The notes: generated from the sequence alone by a model not told the origin. Positions 18,118 through 27,376 are shown, numbered from the stretch's first letter. The stretch: DNA of 64,000 bases from JAFASC01 sp034669505 (GCA_034669505.1 JAXDNJ010000005.1:1-64000), one strand, 5' to 3'. Program-made: numbers and translations.

Positions 18118-19049
18118 TTGATAAGACCGCGCTCATGCAGATAGGTGCGCGCGACGACGCGCGCCTCCCGGCCTGCAATCGCAATTTTCTCGTTCAGGCC
18201 GCGTAGCGTGTCGAGATCGAGCGCCGCGAACGCCGGGGCAAGCATGCCAGCGATTTGCGGATACGCGTCCGCGACCGCGCTGCGCACCACGGGCGCCAGC
18301 GCGTAAACGGGTTGCGCGTGTTTGGTATCGGCGAGCGCGCGCAATCCGAGTGCCGTCAACGCACCATCAGAGCCATAGGCCATCGCGGCGTTGACGCCCG
18401 AGATATGGTCTGCCGCCGCCTTGATCGTCGCCGATGTGTTGCCGCCGGAGAGAACGAGCAGCTGCCGCGCGCTGAGCGAAAACCCGTACGTGTCCTGAAA
18501 CGCCGGCAGGCCCGAGCGGCTCTCGACGAATTCCGCTGACGCCGCCAGTTTGACCGCGCCGCCCTCCCGCGTCCAGCGAGCGAAGTCGTCCAACGTCGCG
18601 AGGCGATGCGCGTCGGCGAAATCGGCCTGCATTGCGATGACCCAGGAATTGTCGGCAGGTGCTGGCTGCAGCCAGACGAGCTTGTTGCGCTGAAGGTCGA
18701 GTGCTTTGGCGCGCTCATATCCCGCGCGCGCGTCCTTCCAGACGGGATCGCCGTCCATCGCAAAGAACAACGCCGCGTTTCCGGTATATTCGGGGTAGAG
18801 ATCGATCGCGCCGGAGAGGATCGCGGCGCGCAGGATGCGCGTCGGCCCAAGCTGCAAACGGTTGCGCGTCGGGATTCCCGCGGCTTCGAGCAGCGCCAGG
18901 ATCATCTCTCCGATGAGCCCGCCTTCGGTGTCGATCTTGGACGCGACGGTGACGGGCGCGCCCGCGTCGGCGGGCCTGACCGCGAGGATGTTAACGCCGG
19001 CAAAAAGGCTCCGCCGTGTCAGTAGTGAATGGGCGCTGCCCGGGGCCAT
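18114..19049 (-). CDS. Osmoprotectant-type substrate-binding protein (OsmF/OpuCC-like)
   Basis: A 311-residue type II periplasmic binding protein of the glycine betaine/choline family. The mature core shows KIDTEGGLIGEMILALLEAAG, the characteristic ILSGAIDLYPEYTGNA block and the late GVNAAMAYGSDG. I start at the ATG at 19049; residues 6-30 (LLTRRSLFAG and a short hydrophobic stretch) look like a twin-arginine or short Sec signal, weaker than usual. The frame is open to 19157. It heads the minus-strand operon and is divergent from the CoA-transferase genes with a 97-nt gap that must hold both promoters. Confidence 0.83.
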   Translation of the reverse strand: MAPGSAHSLLTRRSLFAGVNILAVRPADAGAPVTVASKIDTEGGLIGEMILALLEAAGIPTRNRLQLGPTRILRAAILSGAIDLYPEYTGNAALFFAMDGDPVWKDARAGYERAKALDLQRNKLVWLQPAPADNSWVIAMQADFADAHRLATLDDFARWTREGGAVKLAASAEFVESRSGLPAFQDTYGFSLSARQLLVLSGGNTSATIKAAADHISGVNAAMAYGSDGALTALGLRALADTKHAQPVYALAPVVRSAVADAYPQIAGMLAPAFAALDLDTLRGLNEKIAIAGREARVVARTYLHERGLIK

Positions 19050-19146
19050 GTGCTCTGACTGTCGCGCGTTCTCATCAGGCCTGCAACACGACCCGCTTGA
19101 CGCTCGGGTTCTTAAGGAAGAATGCTCCGCGCCGGGAGCCTGATCC

Positions 19147-19965
19147 ATGACCTCCATCGTCTCGCTTGACGACCTCGTCGCGACGATCGCCCCCGGCGCG
19201 ACCCTCGCCGTGCCTGCTGATTATGCTGGCGTCGCCATGGCCGCCACAGCGGCCCTCGTGCGCCGCGGCGCGGGCAGCCTGCATCTCGTCTGCGTGCCCG
19301 CGAGCGGCATCCAGACGGACATGCTCGTCGGAGAAGGCCTCGTCGCGACGCTCGAGACCAGTGCCGTGACGCTCGGGGAAGCCGGCGGCGCGCCGCGCTT
19401 CCAGGCCGCTGCACGCGACGGCAGCGTCAAACTGATCGACGCGACCTGCCCGGCCATTCACGCAAGCCTGCTCGCCGCACAGAAGGGCGTGCCGTTCATG
19501 CCGATCCGCGGCATCATCGGCAGCGACGTACTGGCGCATCGCCCGGATTGGAAAGTGATCGATAATCCGTTTGCGTCCGATGACCCTATCGTCATTGTGC
19601 CGGCACTCTCGCCTGATGTCGCGCTCTTCCATGCGCCGGAAGCGGACCGCTTCGGCAATGTGCGCATTGGGCGGCGACGCGAGCTCGCGACGATGGCCTA
19701 CGCGGCAAAGACCACGCTGGTCACGGTCGAGCGGATCAGCGAAACATCGCTCTTTGAAGACGAGCGCGATGCCGCGGGTGTGTTGCCCGCTTTATATGTT
19801 TCGCAGATCGCGATTGCCGAGCGCGGCGCTTGGCCGCTCGGCCTCTGGGGCGAATACGCCGCGGACGGCGCCGAAATCGCGCGGTACGCGCAGATGGCGC
19901 GAACGCCGGAAGGTTTTCGCGCTTACATGGACGCATTTGCGAACCGCGCGCGAGTCGCGGCTTGA
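19147..19965 (+). CDS. CoA-transferase family I, alpha subunit
   Basis: A 272-residue protein of the family I CoA-transferase alpha-subunit fold, closest in layout to glutaconate CoA-transferase subunit A. The strand-loop stretch LHLVCVPASGIQTDMLVGEG and the late block PFASDDPIVIVPALSPDVAL, followed by DRFGNVRIG, are typical. It works as a heterodimer with the next gene. With no acyl-CoA dehydrogenase or thiolase adjacent, the acid it activates is not evident. Confidence 0.82.
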   Translation: MTSIVSLDDLVATIAPGATLAVPADYAGVAMAATAALVRRGAGSLHLVCVPASGIQTDMLVGEGLVATLETSAVTLGEAGGAPRFQAAARDGSVKLIDATCPAIHASLLAAQKGVPFMPIRGIIGSDVLAHRPDWKVIDNPFASDDPIVIVPALSPDVALFHAPEADRFGNVRIGRRRELATMAYAAKTTLVTVERISETSLFEDERDAAGVLPALYVSQIAIAERGAWPLGLWGEYAADGAEIARYAQMARTPEGFRAYMDAFANRARVAA

Positions 19966-19970
19966 GCACG

Positions 19971-20725
19971 ATGCAGATCGCAGCAACGCGGCAGGAATTA
20001 TTGATCGCCTGCGTCGCGCGCCTCCTCGAAGGGCTCCATCACGTGGCGGTCGGCGCGTCATCGCCGATTCCCGCCGCCGGTGCGATGCTCGTGCGCGCCC
20101 AAGATGAAGCCGCGGGCCGCGAACCCCTGCGAATTTCGATCCTCGGGTCGGAAGCGCACAATTTCTTCACCAATGGCGGCGCCGAACTCTTTGATTGCGC
20201 GGCACAGGGACGCGTCGATGCGTTCTTTCTCGGCGGCGGTCAGATCGACGGGCAGGGCAACATCAATCTGGTCGGCAGCGGCGATTATCCGCGAACCGGC
20301 GTGCGCTGGCCGGGTTCGTTCGGCTCGAGCTTCATGTATTTCGTCGTCCCGCGTGTGATTCTGTTTCGCGAGGAGCATTCGCCGCGCGTGTTCGTCGAGC
20401 ACGTTGATTTCGTCAGCGCGCCGGGCACGAGCGCAGTGAACGTGGAGCGCCGCGGCGGCCCACATGCACTGCTGACCGGCATGGCGCTGTTCTCGTTCGA
20501 TAAGGCGCGCCGCCGTTTCCGGCTAGAGAGCGTGCATCCGGGATTCACGGCTGCGGATGTGCGCGCGGCGACCGGTTTTTCTTATGATGTGCCCACGAAT
20601 GTGCCGGAGACCGCCCCGCCCGGCGCGGCCGCGCTGGCGCTGCTCCGCGGTTGCGTCCGGCAAGAACTCGCCGAGAGCTATCCGAGATTCGCTGCAACAC
20701 TTCCCGGCTTGCAGGAGGCGGCGTG

Positions 20726-20726
<1 letters not shown>
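19971..20726 (+). CDS. CoA-transferase family I, beta subunit
   Basis: A 251-residue beta subunit that follows the alpha subunit gene after 5 nt. The blocks AVGASSPIPAAGAML and GRVDAFFLGGGQIDGQGNIN are the conserved core; the first places an alanine-rich loop near the active-site cleft. In glutaconate-type enzymes the catalytic Glu comes from this subunit, and candidates lie in LGSEAHNFF. I chose the ATG at 19971. The stop and the next ATG share one base (TGATG), so the isomerase gene is coupled to it. Confidence 0.82.
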
Positions 20727-21808
<1,082 letters not shown>

Positions 21809-21884
21809 CGCCGCGCCAACGGCGGTGCAACTTTCTCTGCTCGCCGCGATTGAAAGCGTGCGCCGCTCGTTCGTGGGGGCCGAC

Positions 21885-22049
21885 ATGCAGTCCGTCGACA
21901 ACCGCCGCTCGCCGTTCTTTTCTGCCGTGTTTCTACGCCGCCTGCAGAAGATGATCCCGAGCCGTCGCGGACCGGCCTCCGAAGTCGAGCTGGCGATCGA
22001 GCGTACGCTCCGCCGGCTCGCCTCGATCTTCACCGCGCTCGGTCGATAG
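21885..22049 (+). CDS. Small hypothetical protein, doubtful
   Basis: A possible 54-residue basic protein starting at the ATG at 21885 (MQSVDNRRSPFFSAVFLRRL), 76 nt after the isomerase stop. Upstream GGGGG at 21876-21880 could serve as a weak ribosome binding site; an in-frame GTG at 21825 would make it 74 residues. The C-terminal half looks like an amphipathic helix. I do not recognise the family and it may be non-coding. Confidence 0.35.
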   Translation: MQSVDNRRSPFFSAVFLRRLQKMIPSRRGPASEVELAIERTLRRLASIFTALGR

Positions 22050-22065
22050 CGCCGGGGCGCGAGAC

Positions 22066-22203
22066 TTATCCCTTGGCGCCGCCCTGCTTTGGCGCACCGC
22101 CGCTGCTTTGCTTCGAGAAGGGCGAGGCCGCAGCCGTCTCCTTCGGCCGCTCTTTCTTAGGTTTCTTCGCCTCGCGGCTGCTTCGCTTTTGGCCTTTTGC
22201 CAT
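22066..22203 (-). CDS. Small basic conserved protein, 45 residues
   Basis: Reading from the ATG at 22203 on the minus strand gives 45 residues, starting MAKGQKRSSREAKKPKKERP and ending GGAPKQGGAKG before a TAA at 22066. GGAG lies 9-12 nt upstream of the ATG. A lysine-rich start followed by a Ser/Gly/Lys tail is a pattern I have seen in small proteins conserved in Hyphomicrobiales; no function is known to me. Its size and charge would fit a nucleic-acid-associated protein, but that is only a guess. Confidence 0.6.
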   Translation of the reverse strand: MAKGQKRSSREAKKPKKERPKETAAASPFSKQSSGGAPKQGGAKG

Positions 22204-22377
22204 CGCGCTGATCTCCACCATGTTAAGACAGGCTTATCACGCGCTGAATAAAGCTTTTCGTCCAGCAAATTCAGAGCGGCGGGGCGATTCATCATGCCGT
22301 CAGCATTCCGCTCGCTTCAACCGCGAATGTAGCGTAGCGTACGGATTCGCTCATTCGAGCGATTGGACTAATGTCCC

Positions 22378-22608
22378 ATGTCCGCCGGCCTCAGGCAGAT
22401 CGACCTCGACATAGCGGCTGTCGAAGGACGTATCTCGGCCAAGAACGAGACCATCATGTTGGGCCTGCGCATGGGCAACGACACCCTCTCCGAGGAGGCG
22501 CAGGTCGGCGAGATGAACACGGCGTTGCAAGGCATGCAGGGCGTGCGCCGCAAGCTCGTCGGCGGGATTCTTGCGCTGCTGCCCCCGTTGCGGAAGCGCG
22601 CGAGGTAG
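22378..22608 (+). CDS. Small hypothetical protein, 76 residues
   Basis: A free-standing 76-residue frame from the ATG at 22378 with codon use like its neighbours (nearly all third positions G or C), which argues for real coding. The protein is mostly helical, acidic in the middle (GNDTLSEEAQVGEMNTAL) and basic at the end (PPLRKRAR). No signal peptide or known domain is evident. It is followed by a GC-rich hairpin around 22629-22652. Confidence 0.5.
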   Translation: MSAGLRQIDLDIAAVEGRISAKNETIMLGLRMGNDTLSEEAQVGEMNTALQGMQGVRRKLVGGILALLPPLRKRAR

Positions 22609-22705
22609 GCGCCGCCCAGGCGCCGGACGCGGGCGGGGCTTCCCGCCCCCCAGCGCGGCGCTAGTTACATGCGGGCGGACACCCGCTCACGTTGGAGGAT
22701 TGCAC

Positions 22706-22981
22706 ATGAAGAGGACAACACTCGCTCTTGTCGCCGCCGGTTTCATGGCGGCAGGGCCTGCTTTCGCGCAAGGAACGGCAGGCGGAACCACGAATACCGG
22801 CCCACAGGGCACCGGCAATTTCGTCGCCGGCAAACCCGAAGGCACCGGCAATCCCGTCGCCGGCAAGCCCGGCGATCCGCCGGCCGCCAACAAAGCGGGC
22901 GCGAATACAAGCGGCGCGGGCGCTGGCGCGGGCGCCACGTCGGCGGGCGACATGGGCGGCACCAACGCCAGCAAGAAATAA
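22706..22981 (+). CDS. Small secreted Gly/Ala-rich protein
   Basis: A 91-residue protein with a clear signal peptide (MKRTTLALVAAGFMAAGPAFA, cut before QGTAGG). The mature part is low-complexity and holds a tandem repeat, GTGNFVAGKPE followed by GTGNPVAGKPG, then an Ala/Gly-rich tail. GGAGG lies upstream of the ATG at 22706. No enzyme motif is present; it is probably a periplasmic or exported disordered protein. A terminator hairpin follows. Confidence 0.7.
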   Translation: MKRTTLALVAAGFMAAGPAFAQGTAGGTTNTGPQGTGNFVAGKPEGTGNPVAGKPGDPPAANKAGANTSGAGAGAGATSAGDMGGTNASKK

Positions 22982-23004
22982 CGCGCCTCATACGCGCAGG
23001 AACG

Positions 23005-23036
23005 AACGGCGGGGGCCAAACCCCGCCGTTTTCATT
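23005..23036 (+). terminator. Rho-independent terminator
   Basis: The perfect 10-bp stem AACGGCGGGG / CCCCGCCGTT around a GCCAAA loop is followed by TTCATT. It lies 24 nt after the stop of the secreted protein gene ending at 22981. Confidence 0.75.
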
Positions 23037-23111
23037 CATGGCGGGCCGGGAACTTTCGACATTGCTTCCGATTTGCGCAGCGATCGGTCGCTTCGCATCG
23101 AGGAGAACAAC

Positions 23112-23354
23112 ATGAAAGCTTTGATCTTGGCCGCCGGCCTCGCGCTTGCTCCCGCCTTGGCGCTGGCGCAAACCGGCACCGGTTCGCCGGGCGCCTCCGG
23201 CTTCGCGCCGGGGCATGAGCAGAAGACCCCCGGCGGCGCCGCGGCGAAATCGCCCGGCCACGAAATGCAGGATGCCCGCTCGGCCGGCAAGACCACGAAC
23301 GGCGCGTCCGAACTCTCGCCCGGCGACAAGATGAACGACAAGCGCGGCAAATAA
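23112..23354 (+). CDS. Small secreted hydrophilic protein
   Basis: An 80-residue protein starting at the ATG at 23112 with GAGGAGAA 5 nt upstream. Residues 1-19 are a signal peptide (MKALILAAGLALAPALALA). The mature part is hydrophilic, with two related segments, GFAPGHEQKTPGGAAAKSPG and SELSPGDKMNDKRGK. It resembles in style its neighbours at 22706 and 23366, all three being very small exported proteins transcribed in the same direction. Function unknown. Confidence 0.7.
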   Translation: MKALILAAGLALAPALALAQTGTGSPGASGFAPGHEQKTPGGAAAKSPGHEMQDARSAGKTTNGASELSPGDKMNDKRGK

Positions 23355-23365
23355 GGGAGGCAGAC

Positions 23366-23557
23366 ATGCGCACCTTCATTCTGGCACTTATCAGCGCCGT
23401 CGCGTTGGCGCTGACGCTGAGCGCAACGCCCGTCGAGGCAAGACATGGATGGGGCCATGGATGGGGCCATCACGGCTGGGGCGGTCATCACGGGCGCCAT
23501 CTCGGCTGGGGACGCGGCCACCATTACGGCTGGCGCCATCACCGCCACCGCTGGTGA
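23366..23557 (+). CDS. Small secreted His/Gly/Trp-rich protein
   Basis: A 63-residue protein with a signal peptide (cut after PVEA) and a mature part made almost only of Gly, His, Trp and Arg (HGWGHGWGHHGWGG and so on, 15 His in about 38 residues). Such a composition can bind divalent metals (Cu, Ni, Zn), which is inference. GGGAGG lies 7 nt before the ATG at 23366. It follows the gene ending at 23354 by 11 nt, so the two are probably one transcript. Confidence 0.75.
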   Translation: MRTFILALISAVALALTLSATPVEARHGWGHGWGHHGWGGHHGRHLGWGRGHHYGWRHHRHRW

Positions 23558-23565
23558 GACGCCAA

Positions 23566-24219
23566 TCAGCGCCGCGGTTTCAGCGGCGCTGATTGATCCT
23601 TGCCCTGGCTGACCGCCGCGAATTCCTGCTTCAACGCGGCGAGTGCGAAGCCTTGCGCCTCGATCATGCCGGCATTCTCGAGCGCGTAGATCCTGTCCTG
23701 CTGCTTCTTGACGAGCCGCTTCAGCTGCTCGCGCTCGCTGCGCGCTTCAAACGTCTTGTCGATGCGCGCGATCGAGCGCGACAGCGAGGCGATGATGTCG
23801 GCGCGGCGCTTGCGCTCGGTAAGACTCATCGGCCCGCTGACGTCGCCCATATGGGCGAGCTCCTGGCGCGCCGCGACCGCCACGTCGAGCGCCAGTTTAT
23901 GCGGATCGAGCGGAGTGCTGGTGTGCGGCGCGGCGGGCGCTTCGCCTGGCGAGGCGTCGGCCAGCGCGTTCTGCCCGTCCGGCTGCGGCCGCGGCCCAAG
24001 GGAGGCAGGATGCGTGCGGATCGGGAAGGTCGCCGAGCGGCGCGGCCAGTCCATCTCGGCAATCCAGTGGTAGAGCGTCGAGGCTGAGAGGCCGAATGTG
24101 GCGGCAATCTTCGTCATCGGCACGTCGCGGTCGTAATACAGGTCGCGAAGGCGCGCCATGTCGGCGTCAGACAAAGCGAGCCGCGTCCGTGGCCGGCGAG
24201 AGAGGAGGTCGTCGTTCAT
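23566..24219 (-). CDS. Helix-turn-helix protein of unknown function
   Basis: A 217-residue protein. Residues 17-50 contain a resolvase/terminase-small-subunit-like helix-turn-helix (DRDVPMTKIAATFGLSASTL). The middle is Pro/Ala-rich and probably disordered, and the C-terminal third (from about 135) is a charged coiled-coil-like helix (EREQLKRLVKKQQDRIYALE). It is transcribed divergently from the methyltransferase gene. It might be a regulator of that pair or an old phage-type DNA-binding protein; no other phage genes are near. Confidence 0.7.
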   Translation of the reverse strand: MNDDLLSRRPRTRLALSDADMARLRDLYYDRDVPMTKIAATFGLSASTLYHWIAEMDWPRRSATFPIRTHPASLGPRPQPDGQNALADASPGEAPAAPHTSTPLDPHKLALDVAVAARQELAHMGDVSGPMSLTERKRRADIIASLSRSIARIDKTFEARSEREQLKRLVKKQQDRIYALENAGMIEAQGFALAALKQEFAAVSQGKDQSAPLKPRR

Positions 24220-24335
24220 GAGAGCTACATAGGAATAAGATCACAGCTAGCAATGGGCAAAAACCCTTGTTGATGTTCTCTTTTCGTTCTACACTCCTCG
24301 CATCGCTCTTCCAGGCAATCGCGTAGGACAGTGAC

Positions 24336-25316
24336 GTGAGCTCTCCTTCAGAAGACCTCCTCGCCCTGATGGACATCGGACCTTCCCCTCAGCTCCCGCC
24401 GCCGCTCAGTTCCCGCCCTCGCGCCCGCAAGCCATTGCGGGAGCCGCAGCGCTCCAGAACCACCGCGATCGTGGGTACAGCCGCCCCCAGCGCGATTCTG
24501 GAATGCGCCGACAATCTCGATTTCATGCGCGGTCTGCGCTCGAACAGCATGAAGCTGATCGTGACCTCGCCGCCCTACAATATCGGCAAGAGCTACGAGC
24601 GGCGCTCGACGCTCGACCGCTACATCGCCGCGCAGACCAAGGTCATTCACGAATGCGTGCGCCTCCTGCATCCGCGCGGCTCGCTCTGCTGGCAGGTCGG
24701 CAACCATGTCGACAATGGCGAGATCATTCCCCTGGATGTCGCGCTCTATCCCGTGTTCAAGGCGGCGGGATTGAAACTGCGCAACCGCATCGTCTGGCAT
24801 TTCGAGCACGGCCTGCATTGCTCGAAGCGCCTGTCCGGCCGCCACGAAACCATTCTGTGGTTCACCAAGGGCGACGATTATTCCTTCAATCTCGACGCCA
24901 TTCGCGTGCCGTCGAAATATCCCGGCAAGAAATATTTCAAGGGCCCGAAGGTCGGCCAGCTCTCCGGCAATCCGCTCGGCAAAAATCCCGGCGACGTGTG
25001 GATTTTTCCGAACGTCAAGAACAATCACGTCGAGAAGACCCTTCATCCCTGCCAGTTTCCGGTCGAACTGGTCGAGCGCCTCGTTCTCTCACTGACCGAC
25101 GAGCGCGACGCAATATTCGATCCGTATATGGGTGTCGGCTCGGCGGTTGTGGCAGCGCTGAAACACGGGCGCGCCGGATACGGCTGCGACATCGTCGAAG
25201 CCTATGTAAAGGTCGCGCGCGATCGCGTGCGCCAGCTGCTTGCCGGCGAACTGAAGACACGACCGATGAACAAGCCGGTCTACGATCCGGCGCTTCCCTA
25301 TGGCGGGCATCGTTGA
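24336..25316 (+). CDS. DNA methyltransferase, beta-class amino-methyltransferase with TSPPY motif
   Basis: A 326-residue DNA amino-methyltransferase. The catalytic motif IV is TSPPYNIGKSY (about residues 79-89) and comes before the AdoMet-binding motif I, DPYMGVGSAVVAAL (about 264-277), the order of the beta class. TSPPY is most often found in N4-cytosine enzymes, so m4C is the better guess over m6A. The start is GTG at 24336; an ATG at 24369 is an alternative. The stop overlaps the next gene by TTGA, and that gene looks like the cognate restriction endonuclease. It lacks the C-terminal extension of CcrM. Confidence 0.9.
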   Translation: MSSPSEDLLALMDIGPSPQLPPPLSSRPRARKPLREPQRSRTTAIVGTAAPSAILECADNLDFMRGLRSNSMKLIVTSPPYNIGKSYERRSTLDRYIAAQTKVIHECVRLLHPRGSLCWQVGNHVDNGEIIPLDVALYPVFKAAGLKLRNRIVWHFEHGLHCSKRLSGRHETILWFTKGDDYSFNLDAIRVPSKYPGKKYFKGPKVGQLSGNPLGKNPGDVWIFPNVKNNHVEKTLHPCQFPVELVERLVLSLTDERDAIFDPYMGVGSAVVAALKHGRAGYGCDIVEAYVKVARDRVRQLLAGELKTRPMNKPVYDPALPYGGHR

Positions 25317-25924
25317 GGATCGCCACCTATTATTCGCACCTGAACGGCTTGGAGTTTCTGCAGGTCCACAAGCCCTCTCTATGGGAAGAAATCAAAGACG
25401 TGATCGAGACGCTCGATGCCGCCATTTGCCGGACGAAGGTCTCCAAGGAAATCAGGACCAAGGACAAGCTGCTCTACTCACCGATTGCGATGAATGCCGC
25501 GATGCGGGAGTCCTTTCGGCGGCACCAATGGAGCGAGCGACGCACCAGCTACTGGGTGACGTCGGACGCGAAGCTGATCCGCAAGACGATGCACATGCCG
25601 GCGGCGCAACAAAAGGCGGAGATCGAGGCGGCAGGCGCGGTGCCCATCTCGTCCTACAATCAGACTGATTTCGTCAAAGAGCGCGTCGCCGTCGAAGTGC
25701 AGTTCGGCAAATACTCGTTCGTCGCCTATGACCTCTTCGTCAAGCACATGGCCTTTTATGTTGGCGACGTGATCGACGTTGGCGTGGAAATCCTGCCGAT
25801 GAAGGAATTGCAGGCGCAAATGTCGTCAGGCGTCGCGTACTATGAAGGCGAGCTGTACAATCTGATCAGGGAAGGACGAGGCGTGCCGGCGGTGCCTCTC
25901 ATTCTGATTGGGGTCGCGCCCTAG
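25313..25924 (+). CDS. Probable type II restriction endonuclease, BglII/BstYI-like
   Basis: A 203-residue protein starting with TTG at 25313 inside the methyltransferase stop (TTGA). The active-site candidate is DFVKERVAVEVQ (about residues 119-130): Asp, then Glu 9 residues and Gln 11 residues later, the same D-x8-E-x-Q spacing as Asp84/Glu93/Gln95 of BglII. The length is close to BstYI and BglII (about 200-225). The C-terminal block ELQAQMSSGVAYYEGELYNL also fits that family. By family it should cut a GATC-cored palindrome (AGATCT or RGATCY) using Mg2+, protected by the upstream enzyme. Codon use is less GC-biased than in the flanks, consistent with transfer. Confidence 0.82.
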   Translation: MRIATYYSHLNGLEFLQVHKPSLWEEIKDVIETLDAAICRTKVSKEIRTKDKLLYSPIAMNAAMRESFRRHQWSERRTSYWVTSDAKLIRKTMHMPAAQQKAEIEAAGAVPISSYNQTDFVKERVAVEVQFGKYSFVAYDLFVKHMAFYVGDVIDVGVEILPMKELQAQMSSGVAYYEGELYNLIREGRGVPAVPLILIGVAP

Positions 25925-25983
25925 GAAGGCTTCTTCGGCAATTCGCGTATCCTTACATTTATGAAGGAAATGAAGGCAAGTTA

Positions 25984-26760
25984 TTAATCTTCGAGGGTTG
26001 GTTCGACGCCCAGGGTCGCTGCCACCTCCCGTAGGCGTCGTTTTGAAAACATCCACGCGAAAAAACCGCCCTTAGTCTTCATCCATTTGCCACCTGCATT
26101 GTGTAAGCCCTCTTTAAACGATCTTGTGTCCCCTGTGACGATGAACGCTTTCTCGGTATAGTTCTTCAAATGAATACCTTGATCTGTTGTAGAAGATGCC
26201 TGAGCCGCCAAGTTAGCTTCTATTACTGTTTTTTGCGGAACAGAGGGACCAACAGACATATCCCGCATAATGATAGTCAAGTGGCGTAGAAGCTTCTCGC
26301 GCAAATCTTGGCAAGACGAATAGTTTTCTTGAACTCCTTTATCTTTAATTGACTCTCGAAATGTTCTCAACCTTTCAATCTGAGAGAGGTCCAAGCGATC
26401 CTGGGGAATAGCCGCATCAGAAAAATACAGCATGACAGGGCGTTTTTGCTTCAAGAACCACTTTATTTCCTCGACCGTTCCACTCTCCTCAATGCCGGTC
26501 GACGAGCCCAGCCGGGTCCAAAAAGCGCCGATCAACACATCACAAGTTTTGACCACCTGTTCATTTATAATCCCTTGAGGCCGGTCGCCCATGGCAGGCG
26601 CACTGTGCGATTCCCAACGTATAGGCAGCAGCACAATACGCTTCTCAACAGAATGTAGGCTGTTCCACGCGTAAAGCGCTTGGGCGATCGTCTCGCGCTC
26701 GTTCAAAACGTCGGACGGCGACGCGATAAGCACGTTGAGCACTGTAGCCGAATGGGACAT
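25984..26760 (-). CDS. TIR-like/DUF4062-like protein with a small C-terminal domain
   Basis: A 258-residue two-part protein with clearly lower GC than its surroundings. Residues 1-170 begin VLNVLIASPSDVLNERETIA and continue with CDVLIGAFWTRLGSSTGIEE, a Rossmann-like pattern of the DUF4062 / TIR-like / nucleoside-deoxyribosyltransferase group, whose members include NAD-cleaving and signalling enzymes of antiviral systems. Residues about 200-258 form a separate small domain (EKAFIVTGDTRSFKEGLHNA, GGKWMKTKGG) of the type KxFxVxGDTxxxKExLxxxGGKW found as an add-on in unrelated proteins. It is convergent with the restriction gene. A defence role is inference from fold and position. Confidence 0.65.
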   Translation of the reverse strand: MSHSATVLNVLIASPSDVLNERETIAQALYAWNSLHSVEKRIVLLPIRWESHSAPAMGDRPQGIINEQVVKTCDVLIGAFWTRLGSSTGIEESGTVEEIKWFLKQKRPVMLYFSDAAIPQDRLDLSQIERLRTFRESIKDKGVQENYSSCQDLREKLLRHLTIIMRDMSVGPSVPQKTVIEANLAAQASSTTDQGIHLKNYTEKAFIVTGDTRSFKEGLHNAGGKWMKTKGGFFAWMFSKRRLREVAATLGVEPTLED

Positions 26761-26945
26761 TGCCTCGTTCTGCTGTTAGATCAAACTAAAATGGCGTCGG
26801 GCATCGGAGCATCACCCCGCCTGAATTGGTGACGAGCCGACAAGGTTTCAATCGCGCCGAGTTGATGAGCAGCTCCCGGGCCGTTCCCGCAATGGCAGTG
26901 AGAACTGTGCCCAAGGAAAATCGCCGGTTCGCGCGACGCTGATCA

Positions 26946-27185
26946 TTAGCTCTTGTTGTGCATAGCGAACACGACAAGCTTCCAGCGAATGGGCCCTTTA
27001 CTCGCGGGATGTTGCGGATGACCCTGAGCTGGAAGGGTATGGCCTTCGGCAATCCCGATCTCGTGCCCGCAGTTCACGCATCGATAGATTCCTGCATGCG
27101 GAGCCGAGATGCCGGGTTGGTGCTCCCTGTCGAATTCCTCGCTCTGATCGGCAAATAAGAATTGCCTGTACTTGTAGGAAGCCAC
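26946..27185 (-). CDS. Small zinc-ribbon-like protein
   Basis: A 79-residue protein with the core GIYRCVNCGHEIGIAEGHTL and then PAQGHPQHPASKGPIRWKLV. The CxxC pair and the later His residues suggest one zinc site. Similar short proteins ending in IRWRLVVxA occur widely as hypothetical proteins in proteobacteria. It lies alone in AT-richer DNA between the TIR-like gene and the tRNA-like gene. Confidence 0.6.
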   Translation of the reverse strand: MASYKYRQFLFADQSEEFDREHQPGISAPHAGIYRCVNCGHEIGIAEGHTLPAQGHPQHPASKGPIRWKLVVFAMHNKS

Positions 27186-27376
27186 AAGGACCGCTCCGTT
27201 GAAACGCCGCTCGCGTCGCTACCGGAAGTCGTCCCTACTATCAAGCGCTTCCCAGGCGCTGATATCGCTACATGTGGACGGCAGAAGTCAGTCATTCACC
27301 AGATATTGACAGGAATCTTTCGAATCCTTCAACGAATCGCTTGCGGGCCCCGGACAGACTCACCGTTAATACGATT

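Noticed and set aside
23566..24219. Prophage terminase small subunit
   Set aside because: The helix-turn-helix resembles one, but no large terminase, portal or capsid gene lies nearby.
24336..25316. CcrM-type cell-cycle adenine methyltransferase
   Set aside because: It lacks the C-terminal extension of CcrM, and the gene is coupled to an endonuclease-like gene.
27074..27295. 73-codon minus-strand gene overlapping the zinc-ribbon gene
   Set aside because: No similarity, and it overlaps a better supported frame on the same strand.
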